NCBI RefSeq assembly: GCF_003605645.1
Contig: NZ_QVMU01000004.1
Coordinates: forward strand, 172,533-236,532
Direction of reading: 5' to 3'
DNA: 64,000 bases
DNA from: Vibrio sinensis
GTDB lineage: Bacteria; Pseudomonadota; Gammaproteobacteria; Enterobacterales; Vibrionaceae
Below are positions 16,877-26,895 of the stretch, in pieces (position 1 is the first letter of the stretch; the number at the start of each line of letters is the position of its first letter). The notes beneath the pieces are model-generated. The model searched no databases, had not been told where the DNA came from, and saw only the letters and a list, made by a program, of their open reading frames with translations. The position numbers and the translations under genes were made by a program.

Positions 16877-17911
16877 ATGATTCGAGATATCAACGTTTGT
16901 TCATTGCTATCACGGGCAAGGCATACTTGGTTCAAAGCCAGCTCTTGGTTTGCAATATCACTGTTCATGTCTGTGGGGCTTTATAGTGCTAATACATTAG
17001 CCATTGAGCGCTACGGCCCTGTTCAAACCTATGCTCAATCCCCTTTTCACACCAATAGTTTGTCACCACAGCTTCGTTCTGGATTTGGATTATCAGCGAA
17101 CACCATTGAACTGTATGGAACAGGTACTATTGCCAGTATTTGGGCTGAAACCAGTGACTATCAACTGGACTATTACCAAAATCAAATTGCTTTGGGCGGG
17201 AAATGGCAAATCAATGAACAATGGCAACTCGATTTACACTACCGTTGGAACTATGCCGGAAACAATCATCTTGATACCTTAACAACCCACTTTCACGATT
17301 GGTTTGGTATCGATCAAAATGGTCGAGACATGGTTGATGACCACAATTTCAATATTTATATTCCAGAATATGGCATTGAACTTTCAGATTTTCGCGGCGA
17401 AACGCTGAGTCATGGCTATACCGCTTATCTGCAATACCAACTTGTCGAACAAACCCATCACGGCCTATCTCTCGGTATGGCGCTTTACTTTAATGATGCT
17501 GAACACGGGATTTTTAGCTCAACAAAATTCGAGCAAGCATTGCAGTTGAACTACGGCTATAGACACCAAAAACACCAATTGGATGCGATTCTTAGTATCA
17601 CTCACCGCAAAACGCCATCAGTGTTTGAGCAACTACCTTATCGTTCCACCACTTGGTCTACAGGCGCCAGTTACCAATATGCAATAGCAGAAAGGCATGA
17701 AGCAATCGTGCAGTTTATGGTGTATGAGGGGACTTCGAATGGGGATGACGAGTTTTCAAAACCATCCACGGAATTTACTCTCGCCTATCGATACCGTATG
17801 GACCAGTCGGCGATTGAATTTTCGATTATTGAAAATGTTTTTTATGCCGATAACAGTACCGACATCGCATTCACATTAGGCTACCGGTACCGGTTTGATG
17901 GGGGATTTTAG
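16877..17911 (+). CDS. DUF3187-family outer-membrane protein
   Basis: The 344-residue protein starts with a long N-terminal signal sequence (hydrophobic FAISLFMSVGLYS near 26-38, likely cleavage after TLA). The mature start YGPVQTYAQSPFHTNSL is the DUF3187 signature. The rest alternates short aromatic strands (YQLDYYQNQIALGGKW, LDLHYRWNY) and ends in RYRFDGGF with a terminal Phe, as in outer-membrane beta-barrels. It is probably a surface-exposed barrel of unknown substrate. The ribosome site is AGGTGG. It is a single gene, convergent with the spo0M-like gene. Confidence 0.82.
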   Translation: MIRDINVCSLLSRARHTWFKASSWFAISLFMSVGLYSANTLAIERYGPVQTYAQSPFHTNSLSPQLRSGFGLSANTIELYGTGTIASIWAETSDYQLDYYQNQIALGGKWQINEQWQLDLHYRWNYAGNNHLDTLTTHFHDWFGIDQNGRDMVDDHNFNIYIPEYGIELSDFRGETLSHGYTAYLQYQLVEQTHHGLSLGMALYFNDAEHGIFSSTKFEQALQLNYGYRHQKHQLDAILSITHRKTPSVFEQLPYRSTTWSTGASYQYAIAERHEAIVQFMVYEGTSNGDDEFSKPSTEFTLAYRYRMDQSAIEFSIIENVFYADNSTDIAFTLGYRYRFDGGF

Positions 17912-17961
17912 AAAAATCCCCCCACAAAGGATCTAAAACTATTTAGACGTTTGAAATAACA

Positions 17962-18705
17962 CTAGATTGATAAAATGCGACTCACTGCGGAGCGAACTTG
18001 GTCGTCACTCGCGTTCACTGGCAAATCAAACGAGATGTATTGATCTCCGCGTCCACCAAACGAGCGATCCACCTCAGCTAAACAATGCATCGTGTTACCG
18101 TTTAAGATAAATGAAAGCTCGATCTCTTTTTTGTTAATAAAGCCATTATTACGAAACTCAATTTCTTGGTAGAAACCCGATCTTGATGAGAATGTATTGC
18201 CACGTAAGTAGCCTTTCTCAACATCCGCTTTCACCATGCCAAAACCCGCTTGCTCTATTGCTGTAATCACTTTCGCCGCGCAACCTAGTGGTTTCACTTC
18301 AACATGGTCACGATCAGATGGATCGACAGCAAAATCAATATCCAACGTTGTTTCAAGCCACACATGACATTGATTTTTATAAGCGTTTAATGCAGTAATG
18401 GGCGTTTCATCATCCAATTTTAATTCAAACGGTACTTGCTTTGTTTCATTCGGTTGAATGACAAATGGCTGAACGGCTTTCAATGTGCCAATAACAAAAT
18501 CCTGATAGCTTGCACCATTTTCACTTTCCACTTTGACTTCAGTGCAGAGCTTCAAATTAATCGCATCAATCTGTTGTTCTACATCACCGCCTTGGATATG
18601 AACCGTGCCCCTTAGAGTTTCACCTTGGAAAACAGACATACTATTTAGGATGGTATCGACCTTGGCGGCCCCGATACCGAGGGATGCTTTGAGCTTGCCG
18701 AACAT
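17962..18705 (-). CDS. Spo0M-like (SpoOM) arrestin-fold protein
   Basis: The 247-residue protein begins MFGKLKASLGIGAAKVDT and shows FQGETLRGTVHIQGGDVEQQIDAI and VWLETTLDIDFAVDPSDRD, typical of the sporulation-control family Spo0M. In Bacillus, Spo0M affects sporulation and cell division; in non-sporulating gammaproteobacteria the role is unknown. The fold is a two-domain beta sandwich resembling arrestins. It has no signal peptide and is cytoplasmic. It stands alone, with hutC divergent upstream. Confidence 0.88.
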   Translation of the reverse strand: MFGKLKASLGIGAAKVDTILNSMSVFQGETLRGTVHIQGGDVEQQIDAINLKLCTEVKVESENGASYQDFVIGTLKAVQPFVIQPNETKQVPFELKLDDETPITALNAYKNQCHVWLETTLDIDFAVDPSDRDHVEVKPLGCAAKVITAIEQAGFGMVKADVEKGYLRGNTFSSRSGFYQEIEFRNNGFINKKEIELSFILNGNTMHCLAEVDRSFGGRGDQYISFDLPVNASDDQVRSAVSRILSI

Positions 18706-18854
18706 GGCTTTTCCTTATCATTCATTTTGTTAGTCTTTCTATCTACCGTGCTTAGGCCATAAGTTCAAGCTATTTACTATTAGAAACTGTTGCACCGTGA
18801 CTGATAGCGCGACTCTTATCACGTAACTTGCTTTTTGAAGACCATTCGTTAATC

Positions 18855-18870
18855 ATTTGTATAGTCAATT
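18855..18870 (+). promoter_or_regulatory. Candidate HutC operator before hutC
   Basis: TTGTATAGTCAA at 18857-18868 is an imperfect palindrome resembling the operator before hutI (TGTATATACA). Its position 20 bases before the hutC start fits autoregulation. Inference only. Confidence 0.4.
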
Positions 18871-18888
18871 AATCAAAATGAACTCGAT

Positions 18889-19602
18889 ATGTCTCAAGCC
18901 CCGCTTTACTTGCAAATAAAACAATTTATTCACCAAAAGATCCTGTCAGGTCAGTGGCCAGTTGGGCAACGCATTAGTACAGAGTTAGAGCTAACGGAGC
19001 AGTTCAACGTCAGTCGAATGACAGTGAATAAAGCGATTCGAGATTTAGTGAATGAAGGGCATCTTCAACGCCGCCCCCGCCTTGGCACTTTTGTTTGTGC
19101 GCCAGAAGAAAAAGTCCAATCTCCCTTGCTTGATATCAGAAACATTGCCGAAGAAGTGACTCAGCGTGGCAAGCAATACAGTAATAGCGTCATTAAACAA
19201 TCATCAATACTAGCGGATGAGCATACCGCAACCAAGTTAGGCGTGATGATTAACTCAACCATTTTCTATAGTGAAATCATCCACTTTGAAGACAAGTCTC
19301 CAATTCAGTTAGAAATACGCTGGGTCAATGCTAGCTATGTCCCTGATTATCTCAATCAAGATTTTTCGACAATCACCCCGAACCTCTATCTCTCACAATC
19401 TTGTCCCTTAAGCGCCATAGAACACACTGTAGAAGCCGTAGTTGCCGATGATAAAGTTCGCGATGCGCTCAAACTTAAAGCCAATGACCCTTGCCTATTA
19501 TTGAACCGAAGAACATGGAGCCATGACAAGCTAGTTAGCTGCGCATTACTCTACCATCCAGGCAATAAATACAAATTAAGTTCCAAGTTAATAATGAATT
19601 AA
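18889..19602 (+). CDS. hutC: HutC histidine-utilisation repressor
   Basis: The 237-residue protein is a GntR-family regulator with a winged-helix DNA-binding domain (about 1-70; QFNVSRMTVNKAIRDLVNEGHLQRRPRLGTFV) and a C-terminal UTRA ligand domain. HutC proteins bind urocanate, which releases repression of the hut genes. It is encoded just before hutI on the same strand with 105 bases between. That gap contains a palindromic operator, so hutC may be transcribed from its own promoter or with hutIG. Confidence 0.95.
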   Translation: MSQAPLYLQIKQFIHQKILSGQWPVGQRISTELELTEQFNVSRMTVNKAIRDLVNEGHLQRRPRLGTFVCAPEEKVQSPLLDIRNIAEEVTQRGKQYSNSVIKQSSILADEHTATKLGVMINSTIFYSEIIHFEDKSPIQLEIRWVNASYVPDYLNQDFSTITPNLYLSQSCPLSAIEHTVEAVVADDKVRDALKLKANDPCLLLNRRTWSHDKLVSCALLYHPGNKYKLSSKLIMN

Positions 19603-19672
19603 AGGTATTTCATCTATTTATCGATCACATTTTTGCAACATCGCTCTTGATCAAAATTTAATCTTGAACCAA

Positions 19673-19690
19673 TATTTGTATATACATTTA
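19673..19690 (+). promoter_or_regulatory. HutC operator before hutI
   Basis: The perfect palindrome TGTATATACA at 19677-19686, inside ATTTGTATATACATTTAT, resembles the CTTGTATGTACAAG-type HutC sites known from Pseudomonas. It lies 22 bases before the hutI ATG and likely controls hutIG and perhaps hutUH. Confidence 0.6.
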
Positions 19691-19707
19691 TTAACATTGG
19701 TTTTGTC

Positions 19708-20925
19708 ATGCAATCAGAGATTGATTTTGTTGTACTGAATGCTCGCATTGTGTCTATGCTCCCTACCGCCAACGGTTATCAAGTGAGTGACCCCTGCGCC
19801 ATTCGGTTTCGTGATGGAAAGATCCATGATGTAGATCCAAGTAATCTCCTGCCTAGCGGCATCGCCAGCTTCGATTGCAACAACCAGTTAGTCACTCCCG
19901 GTTTTATTGACTGCCATACCCATCTTGTTTTTGCTGGTAACCGTGCCAACGAATATGAGATGCGCCTGCAAGGCGTTCCCTATCAAACCATTGCTCAAAA
20001 TGGTGGCGGTATTTTATCGACCGTAAAAGCGACTCGCCAAGCAAGCCAAGAGGAATTAACACAATTAGCTCTGCCACGTCTCGATGGGTTAATTCGAACT
20101 GGGGTTACTAGCGTTGAAATTAAATCGGGTTACGGTTTAACACTCAATGATGAAATCAAAATGCTTAAAGCAGCCAAAGCATTAGAAAGCCATCGTCATA
20201 TTCGAGTTTCTACCACTCTCTTAGCTGCGCACGCACTGCCTCCTGAATATGCTGGACAAGCAGATAGTTACATTGATTTTGTGTGCCAAGAAGTCATACC
20301 TGCGGTTGCCGAGCAACAACTCGCCACCAGCGTTGATGTGTTTTGTGAATCGATCGGGTTTAACTTACAACAAAGCGAACAAGTGTTTCTCGCCGCAAAA
20401 CAACATGGTTTAGCGGTCAAAGGCCACACGGAACAACTTTCTAACCTCGGTGGCAGTGCATTAACCGCGCGATACCAAGGTTTATCTGCTGATCATATTG
20501 AATACTTAGATGAAGCTGGAGTTATCGCCCTTTCCAACTCAAATACGGTTGCTACGCTATTGCCCGGTGCTTTTTACTTTTTAAGAGAAACCCAATCTCC
20601 TCCAATCGAATTACTACGCCATCATCAAGTTCCGATGGCAATCGCCAGTGATTTTAATCCCGGCACCTCACCGTTTGCAGATTTAACTATGATGATGAAT
20701 ATGGGGTGTACTTTATTTGGACTCACTCCTGAAGAGTCGTTACGCGGTGTCACTTGTCATGCAGCTCAAGCTCTAGGTTATGGAGCCAGTCGCGGGCAAA
20801 TCCGTGTTGGTTTTGATGCAGATCTTGCCATATGGGACGTAGAACATCCTGCTGAATTGAGCTACCAACAAGGCATGCCAAGGCTAACGGCGCGATTTAT
20901 CAAAGGGGAACTGGGTTATGTCTGA
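19708..20925 (+). CDS. hutI: Imidazolonepropionase
   Basis: The 405-residue amidohydrolase of the histidine pathway opens the imidazolone ring to give N-formimidoyl-glutamate. [19 protein letters not shown] holds the metal His pair, and [12 protein letters not shown] and [13 protein letters not shown] follow. [11 protein letters not shown] holds the catalytic Asp. Length and motifs are normal. Its last eight bases overlap the hutG start, so the two genes are coupled. Confidence 0.97.
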   Translation: MQSEIDFVVLNARIVSMLPTANGYQVSDPCAIRFRDGKIHDVDPSNLLPSGIASFDCNNQLVTPGFIDCHTHLVFAGNRANEYEMRLQGVPYQTIAQNGGGILSTVKATRQASQEELTQLALPRLDGLIRTGVTSVEIKSGYGLTLNDEIKMLKAAKALESHRHIRVSTTLLAAHALPPEYAGQADSYIDFVCQEVIPAVAEQQLATSVDVFCESIGFNLQQSEQVFLAAKQHGLAVKGHTEQLSNLGGSALTARYQGLSADHIEYLDEAGVIALSNSNTVATLLPGAFYFLRETQSPPIELLRHHQVPMAIASDFNPGTSPFADLTMMMNMGCTLFGLTPEESLRGVTCHAAQALGYGASRGQIRVGFDADLAIWDVEHPAELSYQQGMPRLTARFIKGELGYV

Positions 20926-21937
20926 TGTCGCCAACACCATTTTGGACTTTCATTGGCAAGGAAGAGACGATGCTGAAGATGGCAATCTAGGATTGCGAGT
21001 CCATCACGTAGTAAAGCAAATTTCGATTAACGACATCAATACAAAACATAACGCCGTCAGCATTCTCGGTTTTTGTTGTGATGCAGGAGTCGCTCGCAAT
21101 AAAGGACGTATTGGCGCGCATAAAGCGCCGGATCTGATTCGTCGCGCTCTTGCTAATATGGCTTGGCACAATAAAAGCACCCTCATTGATCTCGGCAATG
21201 TTGTTTGCGAAGACGATAAACTCGAAGAAAGCCAACAACATTGCGCCGATGTGATTGCTAAAGCACTCCCCTCAACTCCCGTTATCACGCTTGGTGGTGG
21301 TCATGAAGTGGCGTGGGCTTCGTTTCAAGGGTTAGCTCGATATTTTGAAGCGATTGATCCTCAACATGTGCCTAAGATAGGCATTATAAACTTCGATGCG
21401 CATTTCGATCTCCGTCGCTTTGATGGTTCTTTAGGTGAACATAAAGTCGCAGGAATTAAGCCAAGTTCCGGAACGCCATTTAACCAAATTCATCAATATT
21501 GCCAAGAGCGCAACTGGCCGTTTCATTATGCATGCTTAGGCGTTAGCCGTGCCAGCAATACTCAAGCTCTGTTTCAACGAGCCGATGAACTCAATGTTTG
21601 GTATGTAGAAGACAAAGATTTATGCCATCTCAACCACATTTATCATCTCACGCAGCTACAACATTTTATTGATAATTGCGATTTCATCTACCTTACCATT
21701 GATTTGGATGTCTTCCCTGCAGCTACAGCGCCAGGTGTAAGTGCACCTGCGGCTCGAGGTGTCAATATGGACACTCTCGCCTTATTTCTCGACAGAATTT
21801 TGCATTACAAACAAAAGCTGCTGTTGGCGGATATCGCTGAATATAACCCAACATACGATGTCGATAGCCAGACTGCTCGGTTAGCAGCGCGTCTGTGCTG
21901 GGATATTGCCAACGCTTTTGCCCAAAAAGAACCGTAA
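20918..21937 (+). CDS. hutG: Formimidoylglutamase
   Basis: The 339-residue arginase-family enzyme hydrolyses N-formimidoyl-L-glutamate to glutamate and formamide. The binuclear manganese site is visible: [17 protein letters not shown], and [22 protein letters not shown]. Translation starts inside the end of hutI (ATGTCTGA). It completes the four-step route together with HutH, HutU and HutI. Confidence 0.97.
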   Translation: MSDVANTILDFHWQGRDDAEDGNLGLRVHHVVKQISINDINTKHNAVSILGFCCDAGVARNKGRIGAHKAPDLIRRALANMAWHNKSTLIDLGNVVCEDDKLEESQQHCADVIAKALPSTPVITLGGGHEVAWASFQGLARYFEAIDPQHVPKIGIINFDAHFDLRRFDGSLGEHKVAGIKPSSGTPFNQIHQYCQERNWPFHYACLGVSRASNTQALFQRADELNVWYVEDKDLCHLNHIYHLTQLQHFIDNCDFIYLTIDLDVFPAATAPGVSAPAARGVNMDTLALFLDRILHYKQKLLLADIAEYNPTYDVDSQTARLAARLCWDIANAFAQKEP

Positions 21938-21999
21938 TTTTTATCCAATATAAACCTAATTAACAAAAACAGTCATTTTACCTAATAAGAACAATAGCC

Positions 22000-22044
22000 C
22001 CTCACATTTACCCAAAGGGAAAATACGCCATTTGGGAAGTGAGG
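22000..22044 (+). promoter_or_regulatory. Leader hairpin before hutU
   Basis: CCTCAC and CCCAAA (22000-22016) pair with TTTGGG and GTGAGG (22031-22044), leaving a 14-base loop and a small internal bulge. The hairpin ends 27 bases before the hutU ATG, just before the GGAG ribosome site. It could mark a processed or regulated leader between hutIG and hutUH; no T-run follows. Confidence 0.45.
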
Positions 22045-22071
22045 AGAACGTGAAACACAAGGAGTCTTACC

Positions 22072-23781
22072 ATGACGGAACGCCAAGTTGAAGATAAGCG
22101 TCTCGATACCACTCGTACCATCCGTGCCCCACATGGCACTACATTACGCGCGAAATCTTGGTTAACGGAAGCGCCCCTGCGCATGTTGATGAATAACCTC
22201 GACCCCGATGTTGCAGAGCACCCCCATGCTCTTGTGGTATATGGCGGCATTGGCCGAGCAGCTCGTAACTGGGCCTGTTACGACAAGATTGTCGAAGTTC
22301 TCGAACGCCTTGAAGACGATCAAACGCTACTCGTTCAATCGGGTAAACCTGTTGGGGTTTTTCCTACCCATAAAAATGCGCCACGTGTCTTAATCGCTAA
22401 TTCAAATTTGGTGCCCCATTGGGCTAATTGGGAGCACTTTAACGAGCTCGATAAACAAGGCTTGATGATGTATGGACAAATGACAGCAGGAAGCTGGATA
22501 TACATCGGCTCTCAAGGAATTGTTCAAGGCACTTACGAAACCTTTGTTTCGGTTGCCAAACAACACTTTGATGGCAAAGCTAAGGGACGCTGGGTACTAA
22601 CAGGTGGTCTTGGCGGTATGGGCGGTGCACAGCCACTCGCCGCCACCATGGCCGGCTTTTCAATGATCGCTGTCGAGTGTGATGAAAGCCGTATCGACTA
22701 CCGCCTAAGAACCGGCTATGTCGACAAAAAAGCCACCAGCTTAGATGAAGCACTGACGATGATCGATCAAGCCGACTCACCGATTTCAGTGGGCTTACTT
22801 GGTAATGCCGCTGACGTATTTGCGGACATTGCTGAACGTAATATCACTCCGGACGTCGTTACCGATCAAACCTCAGCCCATGATCCTCTTAACGGATACC
22901 TACCTCAAGGTTGGAGCATGGAATACGCCGCGACAATGCGTCTTGAAGACGAAGCCGCCGTGGTTAAAGCCGCTAAAGCTTCTATGGCAAAGCAAGTTCA
23001 AGCCATGCTTACGCTGCAAGCCCAAGGCTCTGCGACGCTAGACTATGGTAATAATATTCGTCAAATGGCACTTGAAGAAGGCGTTGAGAATGCCTTTGAT
23101 TTCCCAGGCTTTGTACCAGCATACATTCGCCCACTATTTTGTGAGGGAATTGGCCCATTCCGTTGGGTGGCATTATCAGGCGATCCAGAAGATATTTATA
23201 AAACAGACCAAAAAGTAAAAGAGCTGATTCCTGATAATCCGCATCTACACAATTGGCTCGACATGGCACGTGAACGTATCCAATTCCAAGGGCTCCCTGC
23301 TCGTATCTGCTGGGTTGGATTAAAAGATCGTGAGCGTTTAGGTCAAGCATTCAATGAAATGGTAAAAAATGGTGAACTAAAAGCCCCTATCGTCATTGGT
23401 CGCGACCATCTAGATTCAGGCTCCGTTGCCAGTCCAAATAGAGAGACTGAGGGAATGATGGATGGTTCGGATGCCGTTTCAGACTGGCCATTACTGAATG
23501 CTCTCCTCAATACTGCTGGCGGCGCAACTTGGGTTTCTCTTCATCATGGCGGTGGTGTTGGTATGGGATTCTCACAACACTCCGGTATGGTGATTTGTTG
23601 TGATGGTAGTGATGACGCCTCACAGCGTATTGCGCGAGTGCTGCATAACGACCCAGCAACCGGTGTGATGCGTCATGCGGATGCCGGTTACGACATCGCC
23701 AAGCAGTGCGCCGTAGAGCAAGGTCTCGATTTACCTATGATGGACACCACTTCGCTTAACTCTCAATCAGTACCAAAGTAA
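22072..23781 (+). CDS. hutU: Urocanate hydratase
   Basis: The 569-residue NAD-dependent enzyme converts urocanate to imidazolonepropionate. The NAD region [19 protein letters not shown], the motif [13 protein letters not shown] and the C-terminal [17 protein letters not shown] are all present. Length is close to the usual 555-565. The start at 22072 follows AAGGAG. It lies 10 bases before hutH. Confidence 0.97.
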   Translation: MTERQVEDKRLDTTRTIRAPHGTTLRAKSWLTEAPLRMLMNNLDPDVAEHPHALVVYGGIGRAARNWACYDKIVEVLERLEDDQTLLVQSGKPVGVFPTHKNAPRVLIANSNLVPHWANWEHFNELDKQGLMMYGQMTAGSWIYIGSQGIVQGTYETFVSVAKQHFDGKAKGRWVLTGGLGGMGGAQPLAATMAGFSMIAVECDESRIDYRLRTGYVDKKATSLDEALTMIDQADSPISVGLLGNAADVFADIAERNITPDVVTDQTSAHDPLNGYLPQGWSMEYAATMRLEDEAAVVKAAKASMAKQVQAMLTLQAQGSATLDYGNNIRQMALEEGVENAFDFPGFVPAYIRPLFCEGIGPFRWVALSGDPEDIYKTDQKVKELIPDNPHLHNWLDMARERIQFQGLPARICWVGLKDRERLGQAFNEMVKNGELKAPIVIGRDHLDSGSVASPNRETEGMMDGSDAVSDWPLLNALLNTAGGATWVSLHHGGGVGMGFSQHSGMVICCDGSDDASQRIARVLHNDPATGVMRHADAGYDIAKQCAVEQGLDLPMMDTTSLNSQSVPK

Positions 23782-23791
23782 GGGCCGAGTC

Positions 23792-25324
23792 ATGTTGAAC
23801 TTAATCTTAAAACCGGGGCAGCTTAACTTAAGTACACTGCGTAAAGTAAGCCGTTCGCCGATTAACCTCTCTCTCGATCCTAGTGCATTCGAAGCTATCG
23901 ATGAAAGTGCAAAAGTGGTTGAACAGGTCATAGCTGAAGATCGTACTGTGTATGGCATTAACACAGGGTTTGGCTTATTAGCCAATACCCGTATCGCGCC
24001 AGAAGACCTCGATACTTTACAACGCAGCATTGTACTTTCCCATGCTGCTGGTATCGGCAAACTCATGGCTGATGAAACCGTACGCATGATGATGGTACTT
24101 AAAATCAATAGCCTTTCGCGCGGTTACTCAGGCATTCGACTTAAAGTGATTCAAGCACTCATCGATTTAGTAAATGCTCAGGTTTATCCTTGTGTACCGC
24201 AAAAAGGCTCTGTCGGGGCCTCTGGGGATCTTGCCCCTCTCGCCCACATGAGTACGGTGTTATTAGGTGAGGGCCAAGCAAGACACAATGGCCAAATCAT
24301 CTCAGGTTTAGAGGCTCTCAAAATTGCAGGACTTGAACCTATCGCTTTTGCACCGAAAGAAGGGTTAGCTCTACTTAATGGGACACAAGCCTCGACAGCT
24401 TTCGCTTTAGAGGGATTGTTTGCCGCAGAAGATCTGTTCGCTTCAGCGATTGTGTGCGGCGCGATGTCAGTAGAAGCGGCTTTGGGTAGCCGACGTCCAT
24501 TTGATCCTCGAATCCACCGTGTACGTGGCCATCGTAGCCAAATGGATGCCGCTGCTGCTTATCGACACATCCTCGACACGACCAGTGAAATAGGTGAATC
24601 ACATACTGCTTGTGAAAAGGTACAGGACCCTTATTCATTGCGATGCCAGCCTCAAGTTATGGGGGCGTGCCTTCAACAAATCCGCAATGCTGCTGAAGTC
24701 TTGCTGATAGAGTCCAATTCTGTATCCGATAACCCTCTTGTTTTTGCCGATGATGGTGACATCATTTCAGGGGGGAACTTCCATGCAGAGCCAGTAGCGA
24801 TGGCCGCCGACAATCTTGCCCTTGCCATTGCAGAGATTGGCAGTTTGTCAGAACGTCGAATGGCGCTACTCATCGATAGTGCATTAAGTAAACTCCCACC
24901 ATTTTTAGTTGATAACGGCGGGGTTAATTCCGGTTTTATGATTGCACAAGTTACTGCAGCTGCATTAGCAAGCGAAAATAAAACCCTCGCACATCCCGCT
25001 TCAGTTGATAGCTTACCAACGTCAGCTAACCAAGAGGATCATGTTTCAATGGCTACTTTTGCGGGTCGACGATTACGTGATATGGCAGAAAACACCCGCG
25101 GAATATTGGCGGTAGAATACCTATCAGCCGCGCAAGGTTTGGATTTCAGACGTCCAAACATTTCATCACCAAGAGTCGAAGAGGCAAAAGCCATTCTGCG
25201 CAATAAAGTGACGTTCTACGATAAAGATCGCTACTTCTCTCCAGATATTGAACAAGCAAACTCGCTGCTGAAAATGGCAGTGCACAACACGCTAATGCCA
25301 GAGCAACTGTTGCCAAGTGCCTGA
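23792..25324 (+). CDS. hutH: Histidine ammonia-lyase
   Basis: The 510-residue enzyme deaminates histidine to urocanate, the first step. Residues Ala143-Ser144-Gly145 in [16 protein letters not shown] form the MIO electrophile. [28 protein letters not shown] and [25 protein letters not shown] are standard blocks. It is the last gene of the hut locus and is followed by a strong terminator. Confidence 0.97.
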   Translation: MLNLILKPGQLNLSTLRKVSRSPINLSLDPSAFEAIDESAKVVEQVIAEDRTVYGINTGFGLLANTRIAPEDLDTLQRSIVLSHAAGIGKLMADETVRMMMVLKINSLSRGYSGIRLKVIQALIDLVNAQVYPCVPQKGSVGASGDLAPLAHMSTVLLGEGQARHNGQIISGLEALKIAGLEPIAFAPKEGLALLNGTQASTAFALEGLFAAEDLFASAIVCGAMSVEAALGSRRPFDPRIHRVRGHRSQMDAAAAYRHILDTTSEIGESHTACEKVQDPYSLRCQPQVMGACLQQIRNAAEVLLIESNSVSDNPLVFADDGDIISGGNFHAEPVAMAADNLALAIAEIGSLSERRMALLIDSALSKLPPFLVDNGGVNSGFMIAQVTAAALASENKTLAHPASVDSLPTSANQEDHVSMATFAGRRLRDMAENTRGILAVEYLSAAQGLDFRRPNISSPRVEEAKAILRNKVTFYDKDRYFSPDIEQANSLLKMAVHNTLMPEQLLPSA

Positions 25325-25348
25325 TAAAAATAAATAAACGTTAATATT

Positions 25349-25380
25349 AAACAGGGACACACACTGTCCCTGTTTGTTTT
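25349..25380 (+). terminator. Terminator after hutH
   Basis: AACAGGGACA and TGTCCCTGTT form a perfect stem with a short loop, followed by TGTTTT. It ends the hut operon. Confidence 0.88.
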
Positions 25381-25476
25381 ATCCCACCGCTCAAAAATAG
25401 GCTTTTCACTGGATTGACCAGTAAAACCAAAACCTCCTATATAATTCATCGCAGTTTTGACTAGATACCGGAAATT

Positions 25477-26202
25477 ATGTTCTTAACACCTTACTTCTCT
25501 TCACTGGATAACCAATTCCAATTTACCCGTCAGCAAGCAAGCCATTTTGCTAAAGTTGTTGCCGGTGATTTCAACCCACTCCACGATGAAGATAACAAAC
25601 GCTTCTGTGTACCGGGTGACCTTTTATTTGCGGTACTACTGCAAAAAGAAGGCATCAGCCAAAAAATGCGTTTTGAGTTTTCAGGCATGGTTGGCCAAGG
25701 GGTCGCACTCCAAATAGAGAACAAGTGTCAAAAAGAAGCCAGCGTCGTCGACGCAAATGGCAAAGAATACTTACGCATGAGTCGCGAGGGTGAAGTTACC
25801 CATAATGCTGAGCTTATCGAGTATGTTGTGACTAACTATGTCCAATTTTCCGGTATGAACTTCCCGCATATCATGGTGCCACTGATGGAAGAAAAGCAGA
25901 TGATGATCAACTGCCAACGTCCATTAGTGATCTACGAGAGCATGGAAGTAGAATTCCAACGCCTAGATTTAACCTCTCCTGAAGTTGCATTCTCTGGTGC
26001 GACCTTTGACGTTGATGGAAAGCGTGGCACAGTAACGATGAATTTCGAATTTAAACAAGACGGCGAGATCGTTGGCAAAGGCATCAAACGTATGGTTGCA
26101 AGTGGATTAAAACCCTATAGCCAAGATGATGTTGATGATTTGGTTAATCGTTTCCACGAACGAAAAGATGCGTTTTTAGCCATTTACAATCAAGCTGATT
26201 GA
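25477..26202 (+). CDS. DUF3581-family protein, hotdog-like
   Basis: This 241-residue soluble protein matches the DUF3581 group of marine gammaproteobacteria. Near residue 28, VVAGDFNPLHDEDNKRFCVPGDLLF resembles the Asp-x-Asn-Pro-x-His active-site motif of MaoC-type hotdog enzymes. That suggests an acyl-thioester substrate; this is inference. The C-terminal half looks like a second hotdog unit (VEFQRLDLTSPEVAFSGATF). It is a single gene between two terminators. Confidence 0.8.
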   Translation: MFLTPYFSSLDNQFQFTRQQASHFAKVVAGDFNPLHDEDNKRFCVPGDLLFAVLLQKEGISQKMRFEFSGMVGQGVALQIENKCQKEASVVDANGKEYLRMSREGEVTHNAELIEYVVTNYVQFSGMNFPHIMVPLMEEKQMMINCQRPLVIYESMEVEFQRLDLTSPEVAFSGATFDVDGKRGTVTMNFEFKQDGEIVGKGIKRMVASGLKPYSQDDVDDLVNRFHERKDAFLAIYNQAD

Positions 26203-26220
26203 ACGCTTCATCCCTGATAT

Positions 26221-26252
26221 AAACAAACCCGCTCAATTGAGCGGGTTTGTTC
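26221..26252. terminator. Bidirectional terminator
   Basis: AACAAACCCGCTC and GAGCGGGTTTGTT form a perfect stem with an AATT loop and serve the convergent DUF3581 and methyltransferase genes. Confidence 0.88.
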
Positions 26253-26298
26253 TATTCAAAGCTTATAAATTACAGTCGGTAAATAATCGGACAAATCC

Positions 26299-26760
26299 CT
26301 AAATCCAACGTCGCACTCTCTGCTTGTAATCTAAATACTCTTCACCAAACAATCTTTCCAATGCCTGCTCTTCTGGCTGTATTTGAAATCGATTCATATA
26401 AACAATAAAACCAAAAGAAATAACTAAACCAAGCAGATTTTGATGCCAATAAGCATAACCAAATAACAATAAAAACAGCGCCAAATACATCGGATTTCGT
26501 GTATAGGAAAAAATACCACTATCTACGACACTGGTTGCTTTATCTACTGTTACCGGGTTAACCGTCGTATCGGCTTTACGAAACTCATACACACCCGCGA
26601 TCCCGATGCCTCCTGCCAATAAAAAACAGAGGCCAAATACAACACCCGGTAAAGGAAGTGGTAAATCCGCTAAGTGAATGCAACGGCTTAAATAATTAAT
26701 GATAACCACCATCACAATGAAAACCGCAACCGGTGGTATTTTTCGTTCCAATTGTTCCAT
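26299..26760 (-). CDS. Isoprenylcysteine methyltransferase-like (ICMT/PEMT) membrane protein
   Basis: The 153-residue protein has four hydrophobic segments. The SAM-binding C-terminal signature is SGIFSYTRNPMYLALFLLLFGYA followed by QPEEQALERLFGEEYLDYKQRVRRWI. Bacterial members of this family methylate phospholipids, isoprenoids or unknown small molecules; the substrate cannot be told here. It lies downstream of the ydiJ-like gene on the same strand but behind a terminator, so it has its own promoter. Confidence 0.85.
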   Translation of the reverse strand: MEQLERKIPPVAVFIVMVVIINYLSRCIHLADLPLPLPGVVFGLCFLLAGGIGIAGVYEFRKADTTVNPVTVDKATSVVDSGIFSYTRNPMYLALFLLLFGYAYWHQNLLGLVISFGFIVYMNRFQIQPEEQALERLFGEEYLDYKQRVRRWI

Positions 26761-26794
26761 TTCAACGTTCCAGCAAGCGAGTCATACTCGTTGA

Positions 26795-26825
26795 TAAAAA
26801 TAGCCCAGTATTTGCGACTGGGCTA
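26795..26825 (-). terminator. Terminator of the ydiJ-like gene
   Basis: On the minus strand TAGCCCAGT and ACTGGGCTA flank a seven-base loop and are followed by ATTTTTA. Confidence 0.8.
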
Positions 26826-26895
26826 GATCGGATTATTCTCTAAACCGAATGGTTTTCAAGATAGCAAGACTAGGTCCACTATTTCAGTTCAAGGT

